Origin: Gnetum montanum
Taxonomy: Eukaryota; Streptophyta; Gnetopsida; Gnetales; Gnetaceae
Assembly: GCA_015680685.1 (NCBI GenBank)
Contig: MNCI01020641.1
Location: 146,465 to 210,464 of the forward strand
Length of the DNA stretch: 64,000 nt
Direction: 5' to 3'
The position numbers were made by a program, and so were the translations under genes. Positions within the stretch are counted from its first letter, which is position 1; every line of letters begins with the position of its first letter. Under the pieces are notes generated by a model. The model did no database searches, was not told the DNA's origin, and saw only the letters and a program-made list of their open reading frames with translations. Of the stretch, positions 1-12,800 are shown in pieces.

Positions 1-93
1 GCGGGACGCGATATCGCGTACGCGATATCGCAGGGAAAGACGCGATATCGCATGGGATGCGATATTGCGGCACATGCAGGTCGCGTCTCATCA
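1..93 (-). mobile_element. Partial LTR, 5' (U3) end, Athila-like family
   Basis: Read on the minus strand, position 93 begins TGATGAGACGCG, the start shared by the other LTRs of this family, and runs off the left edge of the window. It holds four units of the GCGATATCGC type (GATATC at 10-15, 24-29 and 44-49; GATATT at 61-66). It lies directly against gag-like sequence at 94 onward, so it is probably a separate element nested in that gag. The other end is outside the window, so the target duplication cannot be checked. Confidence 0.6.
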
Positions 94-894
94 ATTGGCA
101 AGGTTTTTATTGTGGAATCACCTTATTGAGAGCTACCTCTTTCTCAATACCATAGATATGGACCTCCTTCTATTGAAGAGCTGGGTCCCATTGATATTTC
201 TCAACATTCTCCCATTTGCATATCTTTCCTTCTTTTGCCACACACTTAATTAGCTCTCAAAGCTAATGGGCTTGGAGCTCGTATAATTTCCCTATGGCCT
301 ACATCCCAAGAGTCTCCCTTGTTTCATTACGAAGTCCATCTATGATGTGGAAAAGTTACCTCTCCTTAGAGAAACCATGGCCTAGGCATCTATTTAGTAA
401 GGCAAAACATCTATCTAAGGCCATGTCCAAGGGTTCATGTTATACTTGCTTCCACTCTAGGATCTGTCTCCTTAGGTTGGACACCCTGGCATAGGTTTGA
501 TATTTCTCGTTGAAAAGTTCTAGCATTGTGGACCAGTGTTGGATTGAATTCGATCTCAATAATCTATACCACACTTTGGCTTTATTGATTAGTATTCTAG
601 GAATTAAAAGATTTTCCATGGTTGCTATGGTGTTCTTCAAGGTCCTTTGATTTATCGTTTCTAGGTTTTGAAGAGGTCTTAGGCCTTGAGGCCTTCCCTA
701 GTTTAGGACTTATGTCATCTCCTCCAAGATTGTCTATCTTAGGTGAATGTAGTCTTTGAGTGTTGTCAGGGTGGTCATGAACATAAGAAACCCCTGCATA
801 AAGTTGGTCATGCCAATTTTCTTCATCATATATCTCATTATTTCTCCATGCATTCGCTATACAGTGCATTGTCACTTCCATGTGAGAGAGACAT
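94..894 (-). pseudogene. Athila-like gag remnant
   Basis: Minus-strand translation resembles the gag of elements A and B further along. At 440-640 the residues WSTMLELFNEKYQTYARVSN match WSTLLEIFNDKYQTYSRVVN of element A. A start-like ATGTCT at 894 corresponds to the MSSS start of the other copies. The part between about 600 and 880 does not align well with the other gags, so the N-terminal half is deleted or rearranged, and several frameshifts and stops are present. The fragment is cut at position 93 by another LTR. It is an inactive remnant of a capsid gene and follows the LTR at 1020-1897 in the minus direction. Confidence 0.65.
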
Positions 895-999
895 TATTTT
901 TGGTTTATGGTGTATGTGAGTTAATATTTTTTGAAAGATATATTGTTAATACCTTTATAGTAATTATGTATAATATAACTAATCCAGATGACTAGCACC

Positions 1000-1019
1000 A
1001 TCCCCAACAACCTCTCCAA
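1000..1019 (-). other. Degenerate primer binding site
   Basis: Directly after the CATCA end of the minus-strand LTR the sequence reads TTGGAGAGGTTGTTGGGGAT, a damaged form of TGGCGCCGTTGCCGGGGA, which is complementary to the 3' end of plant tRNA-Asp. It marks this LTR as the 5' LTR of a minus-strand element whose body runs toward position 1. Confidence 0.5.
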
Positions 1020-1897
1020 TGATGAGCGCGTGAGGTATCCCTATGCTCAACCATACAAATCACAAGTGTTCATGCATGATCTAGTTGAATTTCATGGATG
1101 GGACTAGTTGTGGTATCTAGATCATTATGCTTTTATCATAGTTCACTATCTTCCCACTTGGACTAGTGGTAGCTTTGTCACGTATGGTTTAGTCCAAAGT
1201 GAGGTGTATGATGTTGTCTAATTCTACTTTTCTCCTAATGATGATAAAGAGGTAAATTAATTAAGCTAATGAACAATGAAAAACAAGATCCAAACTAGCC
1301 TATGTGTGATGAGTATTTGCTCCTAATCATCTATACATGCCTTGAAACTTTGTGAACTACTTCTGGAATTTCCAAGCATATGTCATTGGGTGTGCCAAAT
1401 GATACACTGCTAGATTACCAAGTACTTGCACTTAAGCACTCGTGACTAAGGCCTACTCATTATACTTAATAACAAGAATAGTAAATAGCAATAAATGGAA
1501 ACATTTAACTAAAGAAAATAGTAAATAATTAATGATTAAAAGAAATAATAATCTAAGTGAATGTTGCAATGATGGGAGTAATCTCGATCTTTATTTCTAG
1601 TCACGTAACATGGCCAAGTACATTACACTCAAACAAAGCTACCATACAATTACAAACATGACATTGCGGACATGCACTGGGAAAATAAGAGGACTAAAAA
1701 ACAATCTATGAAGAAACCAACTGAAAACTGAAACTAAAACTATTTCTTCTATATCTCAATCGTACACCCAAGTGTTGTATTTATAGGCTAGCATAGAGGA
1801 GATGATATTAGATATCTGACATCGCTTTGTGGGCTCCAATATCGGGCATCCGATATCAGGGCTCTAATATGAGGGCCAAAAAATTCATGACTCATCA
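1020..1897 (-). mobile_element. 5' LTR of a minus-strand Athila-like element
   Basis: The 878-bp LTR starts TGATGAGTCATG (1897 on the minus strand) and ends CTCATCA at 1020. A TATA-like TATAAATA sits near 1777-1786 on the minus strand. Between the LTR start and the TATA box lies an array of GATATC/GATATT-type units (about 1800-1880) with cores such as AGATATCT and CGATATTGG. The LTR abuts copia pol sequence at 1898, so this element is inserted in a Ty1/copia element. Confidence 0.75.
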
Positions 1898-2600
1898 ATA
1901 AGGAAGGTAATGATTTTGATGAAAGATTATGTAAAGGAATTATTGGTAGTTTATTGTATCTTACTACTATCAAGCTTGATATTGCTTTAAGTGTTGGGAT
2001 TCGTACAATGTATTAGTCTAAACCTAAAGAATCTCATTACATTACTAATAAGAAAATCTTGAAATATTTAAGGATACTACATAGCATGGTCTTTGGTATC
2101 CCAAGGATACATGCTTTGACCTTGTTAGCTATTTACATGTAGATCGGGTTGGAGCAATTGATGATACAAAGATTACAACTAGAAATTTCTTTTTTCTAGG
2201 TTAATATCTTATGTCATGGATGATAAAAAAGAAAAATTTAACCTCCATTTAAACCCTTAAAACTAAGTACATTATAGCTAGAAATTTTTGTACTCAACTT
2301 ATGTGGATGGTCCAAATGCTCAAAGACTATGGATAAGAACAAGGAAAAGTGTTAATGTTTTATGGTAATTTGAGTATAGTTCATATTGCAAAAAATGTAG
2401 TGCATCATTCTAGGACCAAACATATAGAGATAAGACATCATTTCATTTAGGAGAAAGTTGAAGAAGGAAAAATTAGAATTTAGCATATTAAATTAGAGAA
2501 TCAACTTTCTGACATATTAATTAAGCCACTTCCATCCATTCAATTTAAAGAGATAAAGAGAGGATTGGGAGTTGGGCTTTGTCCCAACTAAAAGGTATGA
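1898..2600 (+). pseudogene. Ty1/copia pol remnant: RT C-terminus and RNase H (Sirevirus-like)
   Basis: Plus-strand translation over three frames gives copia pol motifs in order: KGIIGSLLYLTTIKLDIALS (end of the reverse transcriptase), WYPKDTCFDLVSYLHVD near 2090-2140, then the RNase H end with HHSRTKHIEIRHHF near 2403-2445 and QLSDILIKPLP near 2503-2535. These match the conserved copia blocks YRGMIGSLLYLT, HSRTKHIDIRHHF and LADIFTKPL. Frameshifts and in-frame stops make it non-functional. The upstream part of pol is missing at the left because an Athila-like LTR is inserted at 1897/1898. The downstream purine-rich tracts suggest a Sirevirus. Confidence 0.8.
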
Positions 2601-3620
2601 AATGGTCTTCAAATTTTCTAAGGATGTGTCAAATGAGAGTTGAGTGAATTTTGTATTTAAAATGTGTTTTACCTTATGTTAATTACTTATATTAGATATG
2701 TAGTTGTTGTTATTTCAAGCCTAAACATTGACCCTCCATTGGATTCCAACCTAGCCATCACATCTTGTCTATTTTTTTGTCTTAAGAATTGAGTAGTTGG
2801 ATCATCCCTAGATCCAAGGGATGTCCTATCAAAATTAACAGTGGTGCACAATGGAGGTGCCCCTACCCATAGGTTGTCCCATCCAAACTGGGGCTAAACA
2901 TTAGTAATGGGTTAACTCATCAATGGTGCTAGGGCAAGCTTAAGATTGGGGAAAAATGTCCAAACCCTACCTCATTTTACCTTGCCCTCATTTACTTTCT
3001 CTTCCATTGCATATTGACTCTATCTCAAATTCTCTTTTGGCCATTTTGCAAGATTTAATTCCCATTCTTCCATATATAGTCCTTAGATTGAGATCTCATT
3101 GCCTTAAGAAAAAAGTTAGAAGAAAGGAGAGGAGGAGATCTAGGTGTAAGTTCTTCAAGAAGCCAAAAGAGAGGAGCACAAATTGGTAATGATTCTTCAA
3201 GGAAGAGATCAGAAGAAAGATGATCCAGGTTTGAGAAGAGATCATATGTAATACAAAGGTGTGTTCTATATAATCAATTTCCTAGTATCATAAATTAAGA
3301 TGGATACCTTGGAAGATTTGGTAGGAATAGGTTATTGTGCATCAAGTGATTTTTATACCCTAGATTGGTGAAAATATTTTAATTTAATTTTAGGGCTAAT
3401 AATCCTCTTTCTAGTTGATTTGTTACAAGGGTTTTAAGAAAAGATATTGTTGTGAATTCTAGTCTCATATCAAAAATCATTTGTATCTTATATTTTGGTA
3501 AATCAATATTTAAAAAATTGTTTCTTAATCAGAGGAATATGATTCTTAAAACAAAATTACTAAAAAAATATGTTACAAGGGCTACAAGTGGGATTCAAAC
3601 AAGTTGAAGGCTTTAGCCCT
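2601..3620 (+). other. Non-coding stretch after copia RNase H
   Basis: No convincing coding sequence is visible. It is AT-rich and lies between the RNase H remnant and the acidic ORF region, so it is probably part of the same copia element, or a separate insertion that I cannot identify. Confidence 0.3.
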
Positions 3621-5396
3621 TCTCCCACATTTAAGACTTGTGAACAAAATTTTGAGCATTAATCTTCTTCCTAGGATAGAGTGCTATCATGAAGTATTTG
3701 TTTTGATGGCTTATGTAGTTTTTCTTGGAAATTAAGAAAAGATTAAAAGCTCTTGATCTTATTGTTAGATGGATGATCCAACGTGTAGAATAACATTCAT
3801 GTAAGTATCTTCCTTTTGCTATTATCATTTCAAAGATTATTGAAAACAATGTGTAGGTTGATGATGATGAGAAGGTAGTGAAACCTCCAACTTCAATTGA
3901 TTAAATCACTATTAAGAGGATGAAGTTGGTTGATGCTACTCCTAAGCATGTATTAGATGAAGTAGATGCTGATGAATCTTCTAGGCTAATGAAAAAAAAT
4001 CTAATGTGTTCTTTCCCAAATTGGCTCCAAATATGAATTTCATCAAAAAGGTAAATATCTCATCATCATAAGAATGTCCAACAAATGAAGAGAGCCATGA
4101 GGGACAAATGCCTCATTGAGTATGGGATCTTTGCAAATCTTCAGGAGCCTTTAAATGATGATACCATTGGAGTAGAAGGAGCCACATCAAAAGCAATTTC
4201 TTAGGATAAGAATGCTAGTGAGCAAACAGTTTCAAATGATGAGAAAGTAACAGATGAAAATGAAGATCAAGAAGAAGAAGAGAATGAATAGGATGATCAA
4301 GAGAATAAAGATGATGATGATGATGACTATGAGTCTAAATCTCAATCTAAGGAGCTCTAAGCCTCTTTCTCCCTTATCCTTCATTCACCCTTTCTATTAG
4401 CACTTACATTTACATGTTTTATATTTTATAGTGATTTAATTTTTAATTATTATATGAACTTGATATATTTTTATATGAACCTTATGTATTCGCTCTTTTA
4501 TGACCTTGTTTCAAGACTGGCTGTGTTGTTTCTAAAATGGTTATGTTTTTAGACATATTGGGATATTGATATGTAGATATATTTAAGTGTTTTAGCTTTT
4601 TTAAATTTTGTAAGATGTTAATTTTAGTTCCATGATTTACAGGTATAGGCTAAATTACAACATTTTTTGTTTTGGCTTGATCTCTATTGTAGGATTAAAA
4701 TTTATTCATGCATACATGATTATGTTTGTTAGAAACTTTTATTTCAATCCAATGAGCATATGATTTAATTTCTATGCACATTATTTTTTCTTTTTCACTA
4801 CTTCACTATTACATATATTGGTTTGAAAGTAGTGTATTGGTATGACCTATTGATACAAACTTATTTACATATTTGGTACATAGGTGATATCTTTTTCTAG
4901 CTATATATCTTGCAAGGATATGATGTTTTCTTGTTAAGTTGGACTCATAGTATTTATTTAATTTCATGCTTGATAGTTTAGATTATTTGTATATAGATTT
5001 ATCTTGTTGGAAATTTCATTTTCATCTAGCATTGGGTACAAAATTAATATTTTTCACATAGTGACTTTGATTTAAATTTGTACTCTATCTATTAGATGCA
5101 TAGATTTCATTTTAATTTTTTATATATAATGGGTATCACATTTTGGGAGCACACTTATGATATTTAATTGCTTTCTCTTTTTGACATTTAATTAACCTCC
5201 CTCTAAGGACACCCTTGTGCCTTTATAATATTTCTTTTGTGTCTTTTTTTTAGATAGTAAACAAGGGGGAAATAAGTTGAAAGAGTTATAACCTTAGGGT
5301 GAGCCTAAGAATTCATAAGGGCTATCCACCAAGATTAGTTATGGATTCCCACTAGTTGTTTAGGAAGTGTTTGTTCATCTTTAAAATGGAGGAGAT
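3621..5396 (+). pseudogene. Env-like/3' region of a Sirevirus-type copia element
   Basis: Downstream of the copia pol a degenerate plus-strand frame includes a block resembling LIVRWMIQ...KYLPFAIIISKI (about 3750-3840). A strongly acidic C-terminal tract (DENEDQEEEENE, then DDDDDDYESKSQSKEL and a stop, about 4253-4359) follows. After about 900 bp of AT-rich sequence come two polypurine tracts, AACAAGGGGGAAATAAG near 5261 and AAATGGAGGAGATTGTTGG near 5383-5401. Sireviruses are known for an env-like ORF and several polypurine tracts ahead of the 3' LTR. The coding part is broken. The assignment rests on position and composition more than on sequence identity. Confidence 0.45.
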
Positions 5397-5930
5397 TGTT
5401 GGCATATAGGTTTTAAAAATGATCATTATGGGTAGTCTTAGACCAAGAAGAACATTAGCACATGATTTTCCTTGACTCTCATTAGGTAGGATTGTTAGAT
5501 TTTTCAAGATTAAAGTTAGGTTTTGGTTTTTTTGGGACCTAAACAAGTCTCCTTCACAACATAGGACACCCTCTCAGAATCAAAATTTGTGGTTATATGT
5601 ATCTACTAGGTGAGGTTGTCCCTAGGGCATGGGTCACCTCCATAATTTAAAAAGTTTTTATTCCATGGGTCATCCCTATGGCACAAAGCACCCCCTTATA
5701 TGAAGTTGAAATTTTTGATTCCCGAGTTGCTTCCTAATTATTTATATTGGTAACCTAGCAGTTAACACATGAATCTAAAAACATGTATGGAAGGTTGACA
5801 GAGAAAATCCTTATTGCCTTAGGCTATATTAGAATTTATTTCTATTTTAAGAAATATTTTTAAGTTAGTAATTATGACATTGAAACTAAAATTGGATTTT
5901 TATTGCATTCAGAGATTGTAATACCCTACA
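5397..5930 (+). mobile_element. Probable 3' LTR of the copia element
   Basis: TGTTGGCATATAGG follows directly after the purine tract GGAGGAGA, the usual arrangement of polypurine tract plus 3' LTR. I could not fix the right end; it may end just before 5931, where a different LTR-like end begins. No matching 5' LTR is in the window. Confidence 0.4.
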
Positions 5931-6422
5931 TATCACACCTAGCTAGGTTGGTGCTATGCTCAAAATTGTATAACGATTGGAGAAACATAACAACATGCAT
6001 AACCAAACAATAAATACAACAAAAGAGATAATCATACATTTAAATCTCTAAACTTTATTGCTATGCATAAGTCAACACCTAAAGCATTATATAAGACTAT
6101 TATCCAAAGTATAGTGACATATGGTTCAAAAGCATAACAGAATGCATGTAACAAGCAATCCATATTGTTGCTATCATATATACACTTTAATATGTCTAAG
6201 TACAAATCCTAGTTCAATAATTATTCATTCTAACATCATAAGCAAATAAGTCCATATTATGTACTAACATGTATAGAGAAATATATATACATAAAGGGAA
6301 TAGGGCAACACCTTTCCCATTAGCCTTGATGCTTTCCTACAATTTTGAATTCATCACTTGTAATAGAAATAGTTAGTATAAATTGAATGGACAACCTTTA
6401 CACATTGTTGACATATGCTTGT
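5931..6422 (-). mobile_element. Possible end fragment of a chromovirus LTR
   Basis: The segment begins TGTAATACCCTACATATCAC, which resembles the minus-strand reading of the element D LTR end (TGTAACACCTTGCCC). The following AT-rich sequence has a similar style. It would be the 3' end of a minus-oriented LTR, cut at 6422 by the insertion of element C. The similarity was judged by eye only. Confidence 0.3.
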
Positions 6423-7302
6423 TGATGAAGCCTTGTCGACGCATCTCCATCGATGCATCCTTAGATGCGTTGATGCATATGCGTTGATGCTAATCCTCCT
6501 AAAGCTTATATAAATGTACACACCATCTACATTTATGACACTTTTGGTCATTCCTCTAGTGAATCTTTTCTAGTTTTCTTCTTTAGGACTTGGCAAAATT
6601 TCCTTCTAAGTGCTCATAGCATGGATTGAAGTGATTGTATGGAGTTTTAGTTGAGTGTAAGATGTACCTAGATGATTTTGCATGATGGAAATAAAATCTA
6701 GATTTCTTCTCTCCATTGCAACACTTGAATTAGTATTCAGTTTACTTACAAGCATTCTACTTTACATGGACTTTACTTTTCCATACTTAAGAATTTAATA
6801 TTTTACTATGTAGTAACATGAGTATGACCACTTTGATCATAATATACTAACACTTGGTATCCCAGTAGTGAGTACTTACTACGTCTAGCAGTGAACACTT
6901 GGTAATATAGGGGTGTTAGTATAAGTTCAAGTTGTGTACAAAAAGTGAGAAGAAATACTCTATGTTTAGGTTAGTTTAGCTTACATTTAGTTCCATTAAT
7001 TAGTTAAAGTTAATCTTTCAATTACTTCATCTCTTAATAATTTTAAAGATAAAAAATAATAACATTATAAAAAACAAATATCTTATAGTTCAATCACACT
7101 TAGTCATATGGATGAAATTAACACAAATGATGATTAGAAAGATAATTACTAGTAACCTCATGTTTTACTATCTAGGATAAAAGCTTCTTAGGTAGAACGG
7201 GTTCACAAAATTCAACTGGATTGCATGAATATACTTATGATTCATATGATTAGGTAGTGAGATCAACAACTAACCATTGTATAGGGTAGTTGTTGCTCAT
7301 CA
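6423..7302 (+). mobile_element. 5' LTR of element C (Athila-like)
   Basis: The 880-bp LTR starts TGATGAAGCCTTG and ends GCTCATCA, followed at once by a primer binding site. The first 75 bp form an array of related palindromic units (GTCGACGCATC, ATCGATGCATCC, GATGCGTTGATGC, ATATGCGTTGATGC), followed by TATATAAAT at about 6507. A SNP-rich but recognisable U5 (attcatatgattaggtag...) ends the LTR. Confidence 0.75.
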
Positions 7303-7322
7303 TTGGCACTATTACTGGGGAC
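7303..7322 (+). other. Primer binding site, tRNA-Asp type
   Basis: TTGGCACTATTACTGGGGAC follows the LTR end and aligns with TGGCGCCGTTGCCGGGGA, the complement of the plant tRNA-Asp 3' end used by Athila elements, with several substitutions. Confidence 0.6.
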
Positions 7323-7457
7323 TTTCTTTTAGCTTGTGTGCTAAGTATTTTAGATAGTTAAATTGTACAAAGGTCATTGTAGAAATATATAATGCAACAT
7401 CCTTAGAAAAATAATAATATTTTATTCAAGGTACACAATAAAAAGAATAAACTAAAA

Positions 7458-9850
7458 ATGTCTTCTTCTCACAAGGTTTATTCTCCACTTGCTGATCTTA
7501 ATAAACAACATGACATGACCAAGAGAAATGTTAATGAGATACCTCAACAATTGAAAGTTTTCTATGTCCATTTAAATCCCTATTATCCAAACTTCACTTT
7601 CATCCCTAGGATGAGAAACTACACTAGAGAGACTTGGAGGGAAACATTATGTTGTCACCTCATTATGTTATTTTCTCACTATTCATGGTAGCACTAATAA
7701 AGTTGGAGCTTGAACTAGTAGCTTCAGAATACCAAGTGATGGAACATCTCTTTAGAGACTATCAACCAACAAAAGTCCAACTTAGAAAAGATAAATTCAT
7801 GGAGGCCTTCCATGAAGCCTCTAAGGGTAAGAAGGTTTCAATCAAGCTAACCTCATAGTTAGAAAAGAAGGACATCAAACTTCCATCAGGGCAATTTTAG
7901 CATCAAGGTTCTTCCCCCTTTGGTAAGGATAATGCAACTCATCAATGGTTACGTTCAACCTTGGCAAGAAACCAAGATAAGGGAATAAATAGTCCCAGAA
8001 GAAAAAGAATCCCAAGGCTAATATTTCCTAGCCATCCACCAATAGAACAAGCAAGAAACTAGAGGAGGGCAAGGTAACATAACTTTCCTAGTTATCTATC
8101 CTCATCATCCTTCTAATTTTCAAGCTTGAATAAGGGAGAACATGATTGTGACCAAAGGTGAAATTATTAATACTAAGGTGGAGGTTATAGAAGATCCCAT
8201 CATAGAGATGGGAGAAGGGAACATAGAAAACAATGAGAATAAGAAGAACATAATCAAGAGTGAAGGCATAGTATGCTACATCATAGTAGACATGTCCATG
8301 ATAGGGGCCATCATGAATATGATGACTATGATGAACCACTACTTACTACCAGAAGCATGATAAATATCTTAGAGGTAGTTCATATTTCCACAAGGCATCA
8401 AAAGGATAGTTGGATTAAATAGCTTGATATGAACAACATCTCTAAATTTGAGGGAGGTTACAATGTTAATCCACAACATCACTTATAAGTCTTCCATGAT
8501 GTTTGTGCCTTGCAAAACATTAAAAATGATTAGTAGAAGCTTAAAATGTTTCCTAGGATACTCATTAAAGAAGCTGAAAGTTGGTACCAGTCTTTGGAAA
8601 CGAAATCTATCTGTAGATGGAGTACAATGATAGAGTTGTTCAACAATCAATATCAAATGTACTCCAAGGTGTCCAACTTGAGAAAATAAATTCAAGGGTG
8701 AAAATAAGGAAATCATGACTCTCTTGATGTAGCCCTGGGTAGGTATTATTCTTTGTTACATCGATGCCTAGGCCATGATTTCTCTCAAAGGAAGTAGCTT
8801 CACCATGTAATAGATGGATTGCGGAATAAAACCAAAGAGATTCTTGGGGTTTACACCCAATGAAGATCACAAAAAATGAGAGTCCATTGAATACAAAGGC
8901 TCATTAGTAAGTGTCAAAGGAAGCAGGGAGGCTAAAAAAGAGAGAAAGTGCAAAGAAGTATAACAAAGATCCCTTCATTCACAAAAGTAAGGTATTTCTT
9001 TGCAATTTTGAAGAGGAAGCATTATTAGAGAAAGTTGTGCAAAGATAAATTTTGCTAATTTGAAAATATATCATAGAGATATTGGCTAAGGTAGATAAAA
9101 TATGAGACTCCTTGGATGAGAGGTTCCAACTTTCTCTTAAAATTATGGAGGAGAAAACAAAGCAAGGGAACAGGGATAAAGATAAGAGAAGGAGAAAGCA
9201 TGCAATAAAGGACTACCATAAATAGAAAGGTAAGGCTGCAGTAGTTAATGAGGTTACAAATTTTGATATAGAAGATGAAAGGGATTACAATTATCAATAT
9301 GAACATTCCAAGGATTTTTGTCTAGTACTATCATACTTGTAAGAATTTGGGGTCTACACCTTGAATCCAAAGCTTGGTAGGAGGTAACCACCCAGGAGAT
9401 TTTCTTATCTACAAGGTAATTATTGGTAATAGTTTCACTAGAAATAATATTATCCACATGGAATGTTGCCTCAACCTCAAGACTATTATCATCAATGGAA
9501 AAACCCACAGTCATAGGGGATGCCACCACCAAGATATCAATATCCTTTACACCAACTTGATCCATATGAATACTATGTTAACTACCTTGTGTCTCTAAGT
9601 GGCTCTACATGCCACTTCTTCTTCTCATTACTACTATTCCCTCAAATATCACAAACCTACCACTCCACAAACTGAATCTCTTTCTACTTATACTTCTCAT
9701 TATCCATAGCAACACTCTGTGCCTCATACCTCCACTCCTTTGTCACATGCACAACCTATGTAAGATAAGATATCATCGCATCCTAAATAAGGTAATGCCA
9801 CATGGGCTGTAAATTTATAGTTAAATGACAACTCAAGTGGTTTTAAGTGC
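7458..9850 (+). pseudogene. Element C gag remnant
   Basis: Begins with the family start MSSSHKVYSP and continues through FTFIPRMRNYTRETWRETL, equivalent to the N-terminal block FTFILHQDEQLRW of element B. The central capsid part is readable around 8400-8900 (for example FEGGYNVNPQHHL and RWSTMIELFNNQYQMYSKVS) but only by moving between frames. A proline- and glutamine-rich stretch around 9400-9800 matches the gag C-terminal linker of element B. There are many stops and frameshifts. It is a dead capsid gene that follows its LTR and primer site in the expected order. Confidence 0.75.
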
Positions 9851-9869
9851 AAGCCTCAAAAAAGATCTT

Positions 9870-12800
9870 TCTTCAAGCCCAATAGTCCACCTAAACTATC
9901 GTAGGCATTTGTGGCTACGGATCCTTCTCAAGTTATCCCAAGTATATCTACCAAGCCACTTTCAAAGTAAAAATCACAAAATGTTCATATTGCCATGTTG
10001 AATCATGCAATCATAGACTAGATAAAGGTAGGACATCTTTCCAAGAAGAGAATTGATCCTAAAAGTCATCTAATTTATTTATAGATTGCATGGAATGATC
10101 TATGTAAGACTATGTTAGGCTAGGTTTTGATGTAAACTTAAGTTCTTAAAAAATGTACAAAAAATAGAACCTGCCTCCACTTAAAAAATGTAATATTAGG
10201 TTAGAGCTTGCAAATTGATCCATTACTGTTACATTGGGATTAATAGAGGACATTGTGACTACTATTTGTAGATGGTCATATCTAGTGGAGTTCCTAATTA
10301 TCCATGTAGACAATTGTAAATGAGACTTCCCAATCATTATGAGAAGGGCTTGGCTAAGCATAATTGATGCCAAGTTAAGGATCAAAGACTTCTCCTTGGA
10401 AATTTCTAAGGAAAAATTAATTTGGTAAAATCAAGAAGAAGAGGATACCATGCATCACATACAATAACACAGGATGCCATTGCATGTAGAAAATAGGAGC
10501 AATAAAGAGCATGCCTATTTTAGCATACAAGAAGTATGCCGAAACCACTAGTGTCCAAAGGTGCTTATATGCAATAGTCACAAAATAAGAAGGTACCAAA
10601 TGGTTGACCATAGATTATTGCTCTAGTTCCATAATCTACATGGAACCAATAGAAATCCTCCTAAGTGCCTATATAAACAAGATGAATGAGATGGAGCAAA
10701 TCTAGAGCTAATTCTTCAAAACAAAATATAGAAAAGTAGAAATAGATTGGGGAGGGTTTAAAATCCTTGATAACTCTAAAAAAGAGCCTTTAGAATTGAA
10801 ATCCTTATTGGCATCTCTAGAATATGTATTCCTAGATAATGAAAAGCTAACAATTATTAATGTCTAGCTCACTAAAGTACAAAAGGGAAGATTGTTGAAG
10901 TTAGTCAAGAGATAGCTAACAACCTTTACTTGGTCATATGATGAATTAACAAAAATAGAGCCATGCATATGCTAGCATCAAATCTACATAGAGTCCACCA
11001 TCAAGGCCAATAGATAGCTGTAAAGAAGATTAAATTCATAGTTAAAATAAGTAATGAAAAGTGAAGTTGAAAAACCTCTCAAGATGGAATTCATCTATAT
11101 AGTGGTAGATAGTGAGTGGGTAAGCTCACTTTTTATTATGCCAAGGAATAGTGGACAATGGAGAGTCTACATAGACTCCAGGCTGTTGAACATGGCTATG
11201 TTTAAGGATCATTTTCTACTACCATTTGTGGACCAAGTGTTGGACACAATTCCAGAGTACAACTATTATAATTTTCTAGATGGGTACAGTGGGTATAATC
11301 AAATACAAATTTATCTAGAAGACTAGGCCAAAAAAACTTTCACAATTTCTTGGGGAACTTTCACATACAAGAAGATGCCTTTTAGCCTATGCAATGTTCC
11401 TGCAACCTTCAAATGCTTAGTCTTAAGTATCTTTCAATAATAGATTGGCAATGGTGTGGAAGTCTTTATAGATACTTCTCCACCTATGATTCTAATTTTG
11501 AATAAGTATTGAGCCATCTTAAGCAAGTACTGAAATGATGTGTGGAGATGAATCTATAGCTCAACTAGTAAAATAACCATTTGATGGTCCAAGAGGGCAT
11601 TGTTTTGAGGCATAGAATTATAGAGAAAGAAATTCAAGTGGGTCTTGAAAAAGTAAGGATTATCTAAGGAATCACCAGACAAGCTCAAACTATCAAAGAG
11701 ATAAGGTCATTCCTTAGTTATACTAGTTATTATAGATGCTTTATTGAAAACTTCTCCAAAACTACCAAGCCACTAGGTGAGCTTACCAAGAAGAATGTAA
11801 CATTTGAGTAGACCAAGAAACGTGAACAAGCATTTTAGCACTTGAAGTAGAGACCCACATCATGATAGATGCATCCAACTACGCATTGGGAATATTACTT
11901 ATATGAATGTATGATAAAAAATGTCCATATTACATCCATTGTGCAAGTAGGGTCATTGTGGGTGTGTAACTCAATTACACCACTATAGACAAGGAACTAA
12001 TGGTAGTGGTGCATGCTCTAGAGAAATTCAAGCACTATGTGCTTGAATACCTCATTTTTGTGCAACTAATCATAGTGTAATTCACTCCCTAATGAACAAG
12101 CTAATGATAAGACCCTGTTATATAGTGGTTGGTAATCTTGTAAGAGTTTCATCTAACAATGGTGGATAGAAAAATAATCAAGAATATCATTGCAAACCAT
12201 CTATCTTGATCAAGATGGGATAACAATGATGATGAAGAGCCCTTATCTGATCAATTTCTAGATGTTCTCTTTGCTAAGACAAGTGAAGTTCACACACCAA
12301 GGATCACAAATTGGTATGATGAATTCGTCTTGTAATTACTCACATAGGAGATTCATGCTAAATTGGATCATAGGACGAAACAATAGTTTCTCCTCTAGGT
12401 CAAGCACTACATAAAGATAGAAGGAAACCTCTACAAGGTTTGTGTTGATGGCTTGGTATGATCATGTGTACTTAATACAAATCAACTAAGAGTTCTTCAA
12501 GATTCTAATGAGGGCCCTTATGAGACTACTATGTAGGAATAAAAATGGCCACAAAGATCTCAATGAAAGGGTATTTTTAGCCAACAATCTTAAGGAATAC
12601 CCACCACTTTGCCTATTCATGTGAAAGATGCCAACAAGATGAGGAATGACAACTAGGATGGAAGGGCCCTAACAGTGCATTCAACCACTATAGCCTTTTG
12701 ACCTTTGGGGAATTGACTTCATGGGATCCATCACTCCCATGTCTAAAGGGAAGTTTTATGTCATTTTTTTATTGACTATTGTCTAAAATGGGTTGAAGCT

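Noticed and set aside
1-93. Short repeats with spacers resembling a CRISPR array
   Set aside because: This is plant nuclear DNA. The units are palindromes of 10 bp with spacers of a few bases, sit inside LTR starts, and recur in the same position of other LTRs.
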